DNA from: Bacillota bacterium
GTDB lineage: Bacteria > Bacillota > Clostridia > Acetivibrionales > DSM-1351
NCBI GenBank assembly: GCA_023397905.1
Contig: JAEWSZ010000221.1
Coordinates: 1-9,134 of the forward strand
Length of the DNA stretch: 9,134 nt
Reading direction: 5' to 3'
How positions within the stretch are numbered: the stretch's first letter is position 1; each line of letters starts with the position of its first letter. The notes under the pieces were generated by a model. The model did not search any database and was not told the origin of the DNA. It saw only the letters and a list, made by a program, of their open reading frames with translations. Position numbers and translations under genes: made by a program. This document shows positions 1 to 6,206 of this stretch, one piece after another.

Positions 1-3000
1 CAGTCAAATAACGAAGGGGCGGCGGTTCCTTTTTATATCGGAGATATATTGATAACCGGGCAGGCCGGCGGGGGTGAAGGACCGGAGGGGCCTCCGGCTC
101 AGCCGCTTGCAACTGTAACGTTTGAAAATGGGGAAAAGGGTGGTTTTGAAGGCAGGGCAGGCACTGAAACTCTTACGGTGACAGATGAAGCCAATCACAC
201 GAAAGGAGGCGCATATGCCTTGAAAGTGGAGGGCAGAGCAGATACCTGGCACGGGCCGTCGCTGCATGTGGAGAAAAATATAGACCAGGGCAGCGAGTAT
301 ACGGTCAAGGCATGGGTCAGGCTGATAAGCCCCCAAAGCTCACAGCTCCAGCTTTCTACCCAGGTAGGCAGCGGCAGCGCCGCCTCGTACATAAGCCTGG
401 ATGCGAAAACCATCGGCGCAGGAGACGGTTGGGTGGAGTTTGCCGGGACCTACCGGTATAATAATGTGAGCAGCGAATACATAACTGTCTATGTGGAAAG
501 CTCAAATAATGCCACGGCCTCCTTTTACATCGACGATATAAGCTTTGAAAAAACAGGTTCGGGACCTGTGGAAATCGAGGATCTGACTCCGGTAAAGGAC
601 GTATACCGGAATGACTTTCTCATAGGAACGGCTGTATCCGCAGAAGACCTCACAGGCATAAGGCTTGAGCTTTTAAAGAAGCATTTCAGCATTGCCACAG
701 CAGGCAACGCAATGAAGCCGGATGCCCTGCAGCCCACAAAGGGAGGCTTTGCTTTCGGGGCCGCGGACCAGATGGTAGACAAGGTCCTTGCGGAAGGGCT
801 CAGCATGCACGGCCATACGCTGGTCTGGCACCAGCAGTCTCCGGCCTGGATGAATACGGCCGTGGATGAAAGCGGGAATACTGTACCACTTGGCCGGGAA
901 GAGGCTCTCCGGAATCTGCGGACCCATATAAAGACCGTTGTTGAGCATTTCGGCGACAAGGTCATATCCTGGGACGTGGTAAATGAGGCCATGAACGATA
1001 ACCCTGCCAATCCCTCGGATTGGGAAGCGTCGCTGCGGCAGAGCCCCTGGTACAATGCCGTGGGACCGGACTATATAGAGCAGGCGTTCCTGGCGGCCAG
1101 GGAGGTGCTGGATGAGCATCCCGGCTGGAATATCAGGCTGTATTACAATGATTACAACCTGGACAATCATAATAAATCCCAGGCAGTGTACAACATGGTA
1201 AATGAAATCAATACAAATTACAGGGAGACCCATCCCGGGGAACTGCTTATTGACGGCGTCGGCATGCAGGGCCATTACAGTGTGACCACAAATCCCACAA
1301 ATGTCCGGCTGTCACTGGAAAGGTTCATTTCTTTAGGGGTTGAAGTGAGCGTAACAGAGCTGGATATTCAGGCCGGAAGCGATTATCAGCTTTCGGAAAA
1401 GCTTGCCGAGGCTCAGGGGTATTTGTACGCCCAGTTATTTAAAATATTTAAGGACCATGCCGCAAATATAGGCCGCGTGACTATTTGGGGCATGGACGAC
1501 GGCACGAGCTGGAGAGCTTCGGCGAATCCCCTGCTGTTCGACAGGAATCTGAAAGCCAAACCGGCTTATTACGGGGTAACGGATCCGGACAAATTCATGG
1601 CCGAGCATAAGCCCACCACTCCTGAAGGGGCCAAACAGTCCACGGCTATGTACGGCACGCCGGTTATAGACGGAGATGTTGATTCCATATGGAGCAGCGC
1701 ACCTGCAATGCAGGTAAACCAGTACCAGATGGCATGGCAGGGAGCTTCCGGAACAGCAAAGGCCATGTGGGATCATAACAATCTGTATGTTTTGCTTCAG
1801 GTAAATGACACCCAACTGGACAAAGGGAGTGCAAATGCCTATGAACAGGATTCGGTGGAGGTTTTCCTGGACGAGAACAACGGTAAGACTTCATTCTATC
1901 AGGAGGATGACGGGCAGTACAGGGTGAACTTTGACAACGAGACTTCATTTAATCCGGCCGGAGCGGCAGAAGGCTTTGAGTCGGCGGTAAAGGTTTCGGG
2001 AACAAATTATACCGTGGAAATGAAGATACCGTTTAAAACCATAACTCCCGCCAACAACCGGAAAATCGGCTTTGACGCCCAGGTAAATGACGCCGGCAAC
2101 GGTTCGCGCATAAGCGTTGCAGCCTGGAACGACACAACCGGGAACGGATATCAGGATACATCGGTGTACGGAGAGCTCACCCTGGCCGGTGAAGCAGGCC
2201 CGGGGGGTGGAAACGGTACAGGCACCGGCGGCAATAACGGGGACCTGAATACCGGCATCCCCATAACTGTTGACAAAGGGCTCCGGCAGACGGAGATCTC
2301 TGTGGAAATGCCTGCTTCAGTAAACCCGGACGGCAGTATGGCATTTAACATTACGGACGGTGTTGTAACCGAAATTTTGAGGCATATGGCCGCATTAGGG
2401 GAAAATGCTGCTCCAACCGTAATTGTGCTGAAGCTGGCTGCGGCCGCACAGTACGGGTCCACAGGGGTTAAACTTCCGGATGGGGCTCTGGCCAGGCTGC
2501 TTTCGGCCAATGAAGACCTTTCGCTGAAAATAGTATCGGATTCATGGAAATTGGAGTTTGACAACAAGGCCCTGAAAACAATATCGGGAGCGGGCACGGG
2601 TACGGTTGAAGTAAAGGTATCGGGTCTGAATGCCGGGGAACTGGCAGGAATACCGTCTCCGGCAGCCGGAAAAATAGCCGGGCGCCCTGCGTATGAGTTT
2701 ACTGTGGCAAAGGGCGGCTCGGAGGTTTCGGACTTTGACGGCGGAAGGGTGACCGCAGGTATAATGTATGCCCCCGTCAAAGGGGAGGACACTGATGCGC
2801 TCCTGGTTTACAGGCTTGACGGCAGCAATGCCCCGGCTCCTGTGAGAAGCACATACGCAGACGGAGCCGCTGTCTTCACAACCACTCATTTCTCAAGGTT
2901 TGCCATAGGCTATAATAAAGTGGACTTTGAAGATGTGGGACCGGGAGATTATTACTATGCTCCCATGGTATACCTGGGCGCCAGGGAAATAATCCCGCCG

Positions 3001-3462
3001 GACAGCCTGGGGCCAAAGAGTGCCATAACCAGGGGGGAAGCCATAGTTATGCTCATGAAAGCATATGATATCGAACCATTGACCGGCGCCGGGGACAATT
3101 TTTCCGACGCGGAGGGCCCATACAAGGGATATTATGCTAAAGCCAAAGCCATAGGGCTCTCCGGCGGCATAGGGGACAACGTGCTGGGCGCCAGCATTCC
3201 TCTGACGCGGGAAATGCTGTTTACGCTGGCATTCAATATGCTCAGTTACGTGGGAGAGCTCCCTGAGACGGATATTCCGGTCGGTGAACTTTCCGTATTC
3301 AGCGATTACGGAGCGCTTTCAGACTGGTCGTTGGAAGCCGCTTCAAAACTTGTTGAAGCAGGGGTAGTGACCGGCTCGGGCAATAACGCGCTTTTGCCGA
3401 AAGCACCTGCCAGCCGGGCTGAGACGGCCACAGTACTGTACAGTCTGCTCAACCGCAGATAA
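1..3462 (+). CDS. Multimodular S-layer-anchored endo-1,4-beta-xylanase (GH10), 5' partial
   Basis: This secreted enzyme would cut internal beta-1,4 bonds of xylan at the cell surface. The frame is open from base 1, so the N-terminus and signal peptide lie upstream and the in-frame TTG at 49 is not the start. Order (residues counted from base 1): about 1-20, tail of an earlier CBM22 (PFYIGDILITG); about 37-185, a complete CBM22-like xylan-binding module; about 197-525, GH10 with HTLVWHQQSPAW, acid/base E329 in WDVVNE and nucleophile E453 in VTELDIQ; about 540-730, CBM9-like module (VIDGDVDSIW); a Gly/Asn-rich linker; about 750-970, an unassigned beta-rich module ending HFSRFAIGYN; about 974-1153, three SLH repeats. 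Both catalytic glutamates are present, so it should be active. The CBM22-GH10-CBM9-SLH order is that of known clostridial surface xylanases such as XynX. It carries no dockerin, so it is a free surface enzyme and not a cellulosome subunit. Confidence 0.95.
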   Translation, partial: QSNNEGAAVPFYIGDILITGQAGGGEGPEGPPAQPLATVTFENGEKGGFEGRAGTETLTVTDEANHTKGGAYALKVEGRADTWHGPSLHVEKNIDQGSEYTVKAWVRLISPQSSQLQLSTQVGSGSAASYISLDAKTIGAGDGWVEFAGTYRYNNVSSEYITVYVESSNNATASFYIDDISFEKTGSGPVEIEDLTPVKDVYRNDFLIGTAVSAEDLTGIRLELLKKHFSIATAGNAMKPDALQPTKGGFAFGAADQMVDKVLAEGLSMHGHTLVWHQQSPAWMNTAVDESGNTVPLGREEALRNLRTHIKTVVEHFGDKVISWDVVNEAMNDNPANPSDWEASLRQSPWYNAVGPDYIEQAFLAAREVLDEHPGWNIRLYYNDYNLDNHNKSQAVYNMVNEINTNYRETHPGELLIDGVGMQGHYSVTTNPTNVRLSLERFISLGVEVSVTELDIQAGSDYQLSEKLAEAQGYLYAQLFKIFKDHAANIGRVTIWGMDDGTSWRASANPLLFDRNLKAKPAYYGVTDPDKFMAEHKPTTPEGAKQSTAMYGTPVIDGDVDSIWSSAPAMQVNQYQMAWQGASGTAKAMWDHNNLYVLLQVNDTQLDKGSANAYEQDSVEVFLDENNGKTSFYQEDDGQYRVNFDNETSFNPAGAAEGFESAVKVSGTNYTVEMKIPFKTITPANNRKIGFDAQVNDAGNGSRISVAAWNDTTGNGYQDTSVYGELTLAGEAGPGGGNGTGTGGNNGDLNTGIPITVDKGLRQTEISVEMPASVNPDGSMAFNITDGVVTEILRHMAALGENAAPTVIVLKLAAAAQYGSTGVKLPDGALARLLSANEDLSLKIVSDSWKLEFDNKALKTISGAGTGTVEVKVSGLNAGELAGIPSPAAGKIAGRPAYEFTVAKGGSEVSDFDGGRVTAGIMYAPVKGEDTDALLVYRLDGSNAPAPVRSTYADGAAVFTTTHFSRFAIGYNKVDFEDVGPGDYYYAPMVYLGAREIIPPDSLGPKSAITRGEAIVMLMKAYDIEPLTGAGDNFSDAEGPYKGYYAKAKAIGLSGGIGDNVLGASIPLTREMLFTLAFNMLSYVGELPETDIPVGELSVFSDYGALSDWSLEAASKLVEAGVVTGSGNNALLPKAPASRAETATVLYSLLNRR
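2920..3456 (+). other. Three S-layer homology (SLH) repeats of the xylanase
   Basis: Three repeats start near 2920 (VDFEDVGPGDYYYAPMVYL), 3097 (NFSDAEGPYKGYYAKAKAIG) and 3295 (VFSDYGALSDWSLEAASKL). SLH trimers bind pyruvylated secondary cell-wall polymer and hold the enzyme on the cell surface. The usual ITRAE motif appears as ITRGE in repeat 1, LTREM in repeat 2 and ASRAE in repeat 3, so repeat 2 is the most divergent. The protein stops two arginines after the last repeat, as is usual for C-terminal SLH anchors. Confidence 0.88.
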
Positions 3463-3497
3463 CAGACGAAAGCTGATATTGATATGGAGGCTGCCGT

Positions 3498-3519
3498 AAA
3501 ATAAAGTGAATTCAATATA
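3498..3519 (+). repeat. Solo copy of the MITE-like element end
   Basis: These 22 bases (core AATAAAGTGAATTCAATATA) match the inner part of the right terminal repeat of the element at 5731-5887 (reverse strand, 5853-5874) at 21 of 22 positions. No partner end is visible nearby. It lies between the xylanase stop codon and the terminator. It may be a remnant of an excised or decayed copy; its AT-richness leaves some room for coincidence. Confidence 0.5.
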
Positions 3520-3524
3520 CGTAA

Positions 3525-3556
3525 AAACCCCGCCTGGTGCTTATCCGGCGGGGTTT
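3525..3556. terminator. Bidirectional rho-independent terminator between convergent genes
   Basis: A perfect 10-bp stem AAACCCCGCC / GGCGGGGTTT (3525-3534 with 3547-3556) encloses a 12-nt loop. Read on the plus strand it ends in only three T; read on the minus strand the stem is followed by TTTTT. It can therefore end transcripts of both the xylanase (+) and the CPBP gene (-). No gene was found in the remaining bases 3557-3693. Confidence 0.8.
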
Positions 3557-3693
3557 GCCATAAACCTCCAGCTAAGCCGGGTCAATACCGGGCCATCCAT
3601 TACGATGACAGTACCTCGATTTTGTCTAGAAGCCCCGGCCTGATTTGCCCTTTATTGCTTTAAAGTTTCATACTAATAGGCCGCAGTTAAAGA

Positions 3694-4302
3694 TTAAACC
3701 AATAAAAGACTAAGGAGAAAACTGGATAACATATTGTATCCTGTGTGCCCCAAGATACCTGGAATAATGCTTCCATTTGCTTTTTTCGACATTATGTATC
3801 CGAAAACCCATCCGAAAATAATAGCATTTATAATACGAACAATGGTATCAAGAATGCCCATTTGTGATATGGAAATTATATGTGGCAGTGCGAAACAAAG
3901 GGACTGAATAATGTTTCCTTTTTTAAACCCAAAGTGTTTGATTATATTTTTTGCAACAAAACCTCTGAAAAAAATTTCTTCTGAAACACCGGTCTTTATT
4001 CCATAAAAAAATAAGTATAAAAAGAAATATAAAGGATTAGAAAGGTTTTTCATAGCAGAATTATCACGTTCTGTCTGAAATAAAATAACAGACGAAAACA
4101 GTAATAACCATGTTATTATATAAGTTCCCACAAAAATAAGAAGTATTTCTTTTTTATGTTTTGTTTTAGGGAAATATAGACCTGCCTTTTTCAGAAATCC
4201 TCGTGGTGTTTTTTGAGTAATAATATGCCAACCAAATGGCACTATAGAAAATAATAATATGTTAATTAGCATTTCTATAAATTGATTTGCTGCAATACTC
4301 AC
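3694..4302 (-). CDS. CPBP-family intramembrane metalloprotease (CAAX-protease/Abi type)
   Basis: This is a 202-aa membrane protein of the CPBP family, related to Rce1-type CAAX proteases. In bacteria the family includes bacteriocin-immunity and phage-resistance proteins, mostly of unknown substrate. All three hallmark motifs are visible: EEIFFR (E108, E109, R113), FALPH (F138, H141) and H186-x3-N190 in GHTGYN, so the metal-dependent site looks intact. Hydrophobic stretches lie near residues 8-28, 52-76, 89-103, 132-145, 157-171 and 191-202. The start chosen is GTG at 4302, six bases after a perfect AAGGAGG (4309-4315, minus strand); an in-frame ATG at 4335 would put that ribosome site inside the gene. 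Base composition is clearly more AT-rich than the xylanase and TetR genes on either side, which suggests horizontal acquisition. No bacteriocin operon or prenylation target is visible, so the role is open. Confidence 0.85.
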   Translation of the reverse strand: MSIAANQFIEMLINILLFSIVPFGWHIITQKTPRGFLKKAGLYFPKTKHKKEILLIFVGTYIITWLLLFSSVILFQTERDNSAMKNLSNPLYFFLYLFFYGIKTGVSEEIFFRGFVAKNIIKHFGFKKGNIIQSLCFALPHIISISQMGILDTIVRIINAIIFGWVFGYIMSKKANGSIIPGILGHTGYNMLSSFLLSLLLV

Positions 4303-4308
4303 TTGTAT

Positions 4309-4315
4309 CCTCCTT
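4309..4315 (-). promoter_or_regulatory. Shine-Dalgarno site deciding the GTG start of the CPBP gene
   Basis: On the minus strand this reads AAGGAGG, six bases before GTG at 4302. It supports GTG over the upstream in-frame ATG at 4335, which has no comparable ribosome site. Confidence 0.8.
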
Positions 4316-4340
4316 GACGCAACATCATATTTCATACAGG

Positions 4341-4472
4341 CTACTCGAAATCCACTATTACCGTCCAGGTTACTTCCATCTTTTCCTGTATGGTCAAGGC
4401 CACATTCATGGCTGCTCCCGCCTTTTTCCGTTTCGGATTTCTCTCTATTCCCATTATACCACTCGTTTCCAT
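4341..4472 (-). CDS. Possible short ORF in the CPBP leader (43 codons), unrecognised
   Basis: The leader of the CPBP gene holds an ORF starting METSGIMG and ending TVIVDFE, which stops just before the ATG at 4335. The better-supported internal start is the ATG near 4409, preceded by GGGAG, which would give a 22-aa peptide. The longer form overlaps the candidate -10 hexamer, so it could not be translated from that promoter. Its composition is less AT-rich than the downstream gene. It could be a leader peptide, a gene remnant or chance. No family is recognised. Confidence 0.2.
   Translation of the reverse strand: METSGIMGIERNPKRKKAGAAMNVALTIQEKMEVTWTVIVDFE
4453..4461 (-). promoter_or_regulatory. 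Candidate extended -10 promoter for the CPBP gene
   Basis: The minus strand reads TGGTATAAT, an extended -10 element with a perfect TATAAT. No good -35 sits at 16-18 bp; the nearest resemblance, TTGAGA, is 23 bp away. It would give a leader of roughly 145 nt before the GTG start. Confidence 0.45.
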
Positions 4473-4508
4473 TTTAAGCGTTCTCAAATATGAATTTCTT
4501 ATTGCCTG

Positions 4509-4536
4509 TTGACAGATATGTCAAATGTGATATACT
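4509..4536 (+). promoter_or_regulatory. Near-consensus sigma-A promoter of the tetR gene
   Basis: TTGACA (4509-4514), a 16-bp spacer and TATACT (4531-4536) form an almost ideal housekeeping promoter. Transcription should start near 4543. It is divergent from the candidate CPBP promoter about 50 bp away. Confidence 0.85.
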
Positions 4537-4546
4537 AAGTATGAAG

Positions 4547-4568
4547 TCACTGAGTATACAGTCAGTGA
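4547..4568. promoter_or_regulatory. Inverted-repeat operator, probably for the TetR protein
   Basis: TCACTGA (4547-4553) and TCAGTGA (4562-4568) are perfect inverted 7-mers separated by 8 bp that contain the palindrome GTATAC. The site covers about +5 to +26 of the predicted transcript, where a bound repressor would block initiation or clearance. Size, symmetry and location fit TetR-family autoregulation. Confidence 0.65.
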
Positions 4569-4606
4569 AATTCAAATGGAAATATTACCGCCTCATGCTT
4601 AAATAA

Positions 4607-4634
4607 GATACATTGAGATACATTGAGATACATT
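4607..4634 (+). repeat. 10-bp tandem repeat in the tetR leader
   Basis: GATACATTGA occurs at 4607-4616 and 4617-4626, followed by a partial third unit GATACATT at 4627-4634. It lies between the operator candidate and the tetR start codon. One helical turn per unit could be fortuitous, a slippage product or extra protein-binding sites. Confidence 0.75.
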
Positions 4635-4675
4635 ATTGAAATATTAAATATATTGAAAATCCGGAGTTGAAAAAA

Positions 4676-5278
4676 ATGCCTGAAACTCAGAGACAGAAGC
4701 AGAAAAACCTCACAAGGAAAAATATAATAGAGACCGCCATGCAGGTGTTTGAGGAGAGGGGATTTCTGAACACGCCCACAAGTGTCATTGCCAAAGCGGC
4801 AAATGTATCCCACGGGACGGTATTCATGCATTTCAAGACCCAGGAGGAGCTTTTGACGGCTGTGCTTGAGGAGTTTGGTTCCAGGATAAACAAACGGCTG
4901 CATGAGCTCGCCCAGGGCAAAAGCGGGATGCGGGAAGTACTTGAGGCCCATATTGCCGGTCTGGCCGAATTTGAAAAATTCTATACCGGCCTGGTCGTTG
5001 AAGGAGGTGTTTTGCCAAAGGCTGCCAGAAATACCTTTACAGCGATCCAGTCCACGGTGTCCATCCACATAAGCCAGGCCGCAGAAGAGGAAATTGCAAA
5101 AGGGCGTATCAAACAAATTCCGCTTCATATGATATTCAACGGATGGGTGGGCCTGGTCCATTATTATCTGGCCAACAAGGACCTTTTTTCTCCGGAGGGG
5201 CCGGTACTGAAACGGTATGGCGGGGAACTGGTCCTGAATTATATGGCATTGCTTGAACCGGGGGATGGAAGGCCATAA
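4676..5278 (+). CDS. TetR/AcrR-family transcriptional repressor
   Basis: This 200-aa protein is a one-component DNA-binding regulator acting as a dimer in the cytoplasm. The N-terminal TetR_N helix-turn-helix spans about residues 12-60: TRKNIIETAMQVFEERGF, then TSVIAKAANVSHGTVFMHF with the recognition helix at SHGTVF, then KTQEELL. The remainder is the variable ligand-binding and dimerisation half, from which the effector cannot be read. ATG at 4676 is chosen because GGAG (4663-4666) lies 9 bases before it; the in-frame TTG at 4667 directly abuts that site. Its promoter and an inverted-repeat operator lie upstream, so autorepression is likely. No efflux pump or enzyme is adjacent. The nearest possible targets are the divergent CPBP gene and the zinc-ribbon gene 180 bp downstream. 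No clear terminator follows it. Confidence 0.93.
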   Translation: MPETQRQKQKNLTRKNIIETAMQVFEERGFLNTPTSVIAKAANVSHGTVFMHFKTQEELLTAVLEEFGSRINKRLHELAQGKSGMREVLEAHIAGLAEFEKFYTGLVVEGGVLPKAARNTFTAIQSTVSIHISQAAEEEIAKGRIKQIPLHMIFNGWVGLVHYYLANKDLFSPEGPVLKRYGGELVLNYMALLEPGDGRP

Positions 5279-5313
5279 CCTCCGGATATACAGGACAGAT
5301 ATAAAATTAATAA

Positions 5314-5340
5314 TTATTGGTTGGAGTCTTCAAATATAAT
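5314..5340 (+). promoter_or_regulatory. Weak candidate promoter for the zinc-ribbon gene
   Basis: A perfect TATAAT (5335-5340) is preceded by a poor -35, TTATTG (5314-5319), at 15 bp. It would give a leader of about 110 nt. Read-through from tetR is an equally good explanation of expression. Confidence 0.3.
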
Positions 5341-5458
5341 TGCCGGGAAGCAGCATTTGCATGAAGGCGAAGGGTTCAACCGTAATTTGTTAAATCACTT
5401 ATGATTAAAAGCTTAAAATGTTAAAAAATATTTTTAAAAAGGAAAGGAAGTACAAATT

Positions 5459-5695
5459 ATGAAAACATGTATTGCTTGCGGAATGCCGATGGAAAAGGCA
5501 GAGGATTTTGCCATGGGGGATACCGGAAAGGATTATTGCAGATACTGCGCCCGCCCCGATGGGACAATGCAGTCCTATGATGAAAAGCTTGAGAGTATGA
5601 CCGGCTTTATTGTGAGGACTCAGGGCCTGGACAAAGGAGTGGCCGTAGAGGCTGCAAAGGCAATGATGGCAAAGCTTCCCGCGTGGAAAAAATAG
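5459..5695 (+). CDS. Small zinc-ribbon domain protein (zf-ribbon_2 type)
   Basis: This 78-aa protein starts MKTCIACGMPM and has a second pair of cysteines in YCRYC. C4, C7, C27 and C30 would bind one zinc ion in the manner of the putative zinc-ribbon family whose members begin xxCxxCGMPL. The remaining half looks helical (SMTGFIVRTQ, VAVEAAKAMMAKL). Family members are small cytoplasmic proteins of unknown function, alone or fused to other domains. GGAAAGGAAG (5441-5450) is a good ribosome site 8 bases before the ATG. It is not clearly in an operon: 180 bp separate it from tetR. A weak hairpin overlaps its stop codon. DNA or protein binding is possible for a ribbon of this type but is not shown here. 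Confidence 0.85.
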   Translation: MKTCIACGMPMEKAEDFAMGDTGKDYCRYCARPDGTMQSYDEKLESMTGFIVRTQGLDKGVAVEAAKAMMAKLPAWKK

Positions 5696-5714
5696 TCGGA
5701 AGCCAACGTCCGAC
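5695..5714 (+). terminator. Weak hairpin at the end of the zinc-ribbon gene
   Basis: GTCGGA (5695-5700) pairs with TCCGAC (5709-5714) across an 8-nt loop, beginning at the last base of the stop codon. No T-run follows, so termination would be inefficient or the hairpin may only stabilise the message end. Confidence 0.35.
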
Positions 5715-5730
5715 AGGTGTAATTGACTTT

Positions 5731-5887
5731 ATGGGGTTGTTGCAAAATAAATTCAATATATATGAAATCTTAATTATAGCCAGTCCTTCCAGACTGACTT
5801 GCAGTCAATGTGAAGTTTACTTGAGGGCCGGTTCAGCCTGAGCTTTTCATATTATATTGAATTTACTTTATTTTGCCACATCCCCAT
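5731..5887. mobile_element. MITE-like element with long imperfect terminal inverted repeats
   Basis: A 157-bp stretch begins ATGGGGTTGTTGCAAAATAA and, read from its other end on the minus strand, begins ATGGGGATGTGGCAAAATAA (18 of 20 identical). The similarity continues through ATTCAATATA and TATGAAA, apart from a 5-base and a 1-base insertion on the right. The left repeat is 5731-5767 and the right is 5845-5887. The middle, about 77 bp, has no ORF. Both flanks carry TTT, a possible short target duplication but too short to trust. The TGTTGCAAA motif recalls ends of IS6-type and several other insertion sequences, but no family can be assigned. A related end sits alone at 3498-3519. It is most likely a non-autonomous element moved by a transposase elsewhere, or a deletion remnant of an IS. 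Confidence 0.65.
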
Positions 5888-6206
5888 TTTGCTATGGGCC
5901 GGAAATTTTCTTTTCAATTTCACATATGTTTATATATTCTGTATTTAGTATTTTATATGGGCAATTTTATGCCCGCTGATAAAAATTATAAATAAAATTA
6001 AATCAAACTTTAATAATCCTTAAAAAATTTGAAAAAAATTCATATTTTTTTCATACTCTTTTAACATAGAACTATTATAATATAATGTAAGATGTTAAAA
6101 ATATTAAATCATAAATAATCAGTTAATACATACAGAATAAATATTTATTGAATTACCGTATGACAACAGTAATAGCAATAAACACTGTGAAAGGGAGCAA
6201 AATATA
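5888..6206 (+). other. AT-rich leader of the alarmone synthetase gene, no gene seen
   Basis: No credible ORF is present. The stretch is extremely AT-rich. It contains a weak GC hairpin, GGGCA/TGCCC (5959-5963 with 5970-5974), and a 10-bp A/T inverted repeat, TGAAAAAAAT/ATTTTTTTCA (6030-6039 with 6044-6053). Overlapping TATAAT hexamers at 6076-6081 and 6081-6086 are probable -10 elements with only poor -35 matches (TTTTAA at 6059-6064, 16 bp before the second). If used, they leave a leader of about 115 nt. No recognised riboswitch was seen. Confidence 0.5.
6076..6086 (+). promoter_or_regulatory. Candidate -10 elements for the alarmone synthetase gene
   Basis: Two overlapping perfect TATAAT hexamers (6076-6081, 6081-6086) lie about 120 bp before the start codon, just after an A/T-only hairpin. 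The -35 region is poorly defined, so an activator or AT-rich UP-like DNA may contribute. Confidence 0.4.

Noticed and set aside
49..51. TTG as the start codon of the xylanase
   Set aside because: The same frame is open back to base 1 and encodes the tail of another CBM22 (PFYIGDILITG), so the gene begins outside the window.
525..2889. Long minus-strand ORFs opposite the xylanase
   Set aside because: They show no recognisable domains, lack ribosome sites and mirror the GC-rich codons of a clearly coding plus strand.
4287..4493. Plus-strand 68-codon ORF across the CPBP start
   Set aside because: It overlaps the CPBP ribosome site and promoter on the opposite strand, has no ribosome site of its own and no recognisable motif.
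4607..4634. Short direct repeats as a CRISPR array
   Set aside because: The units are contiguous 10-mers without spacers, and no cas genes are present.
4667..4669. TTG as the tetR start
   Set aside because: It directly abuts the GGAG site with no spacer; ATG 4676 has a 9-base spacer.
4562..5161. Minus-strand ORFs opposite tetR
   Set aside because: They are shadows of a well-supported TetR gene and would cover its promoter and operator; no motif seen.
5781..5796. Hairpin CAGTC/GACTG inside the MITE-like element as a recombination site
   Set aside because: A 5-bp stem is easily found by chance and overlaps alternative pairings; no recombinase is nearby.
5883..5898. CCCAT/ATGGG hairpin at the right end of the element as a terminator
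   Set aside because: The 5-bp stem arises from the element end and lacks a T-run.
5959..5974. GGGCA/TGCCC hairpin as a terminator or riboswitch
   Set aside because: The stem is only 5 bp, no T-run follows, and no conserved riboswitch core was recognised.
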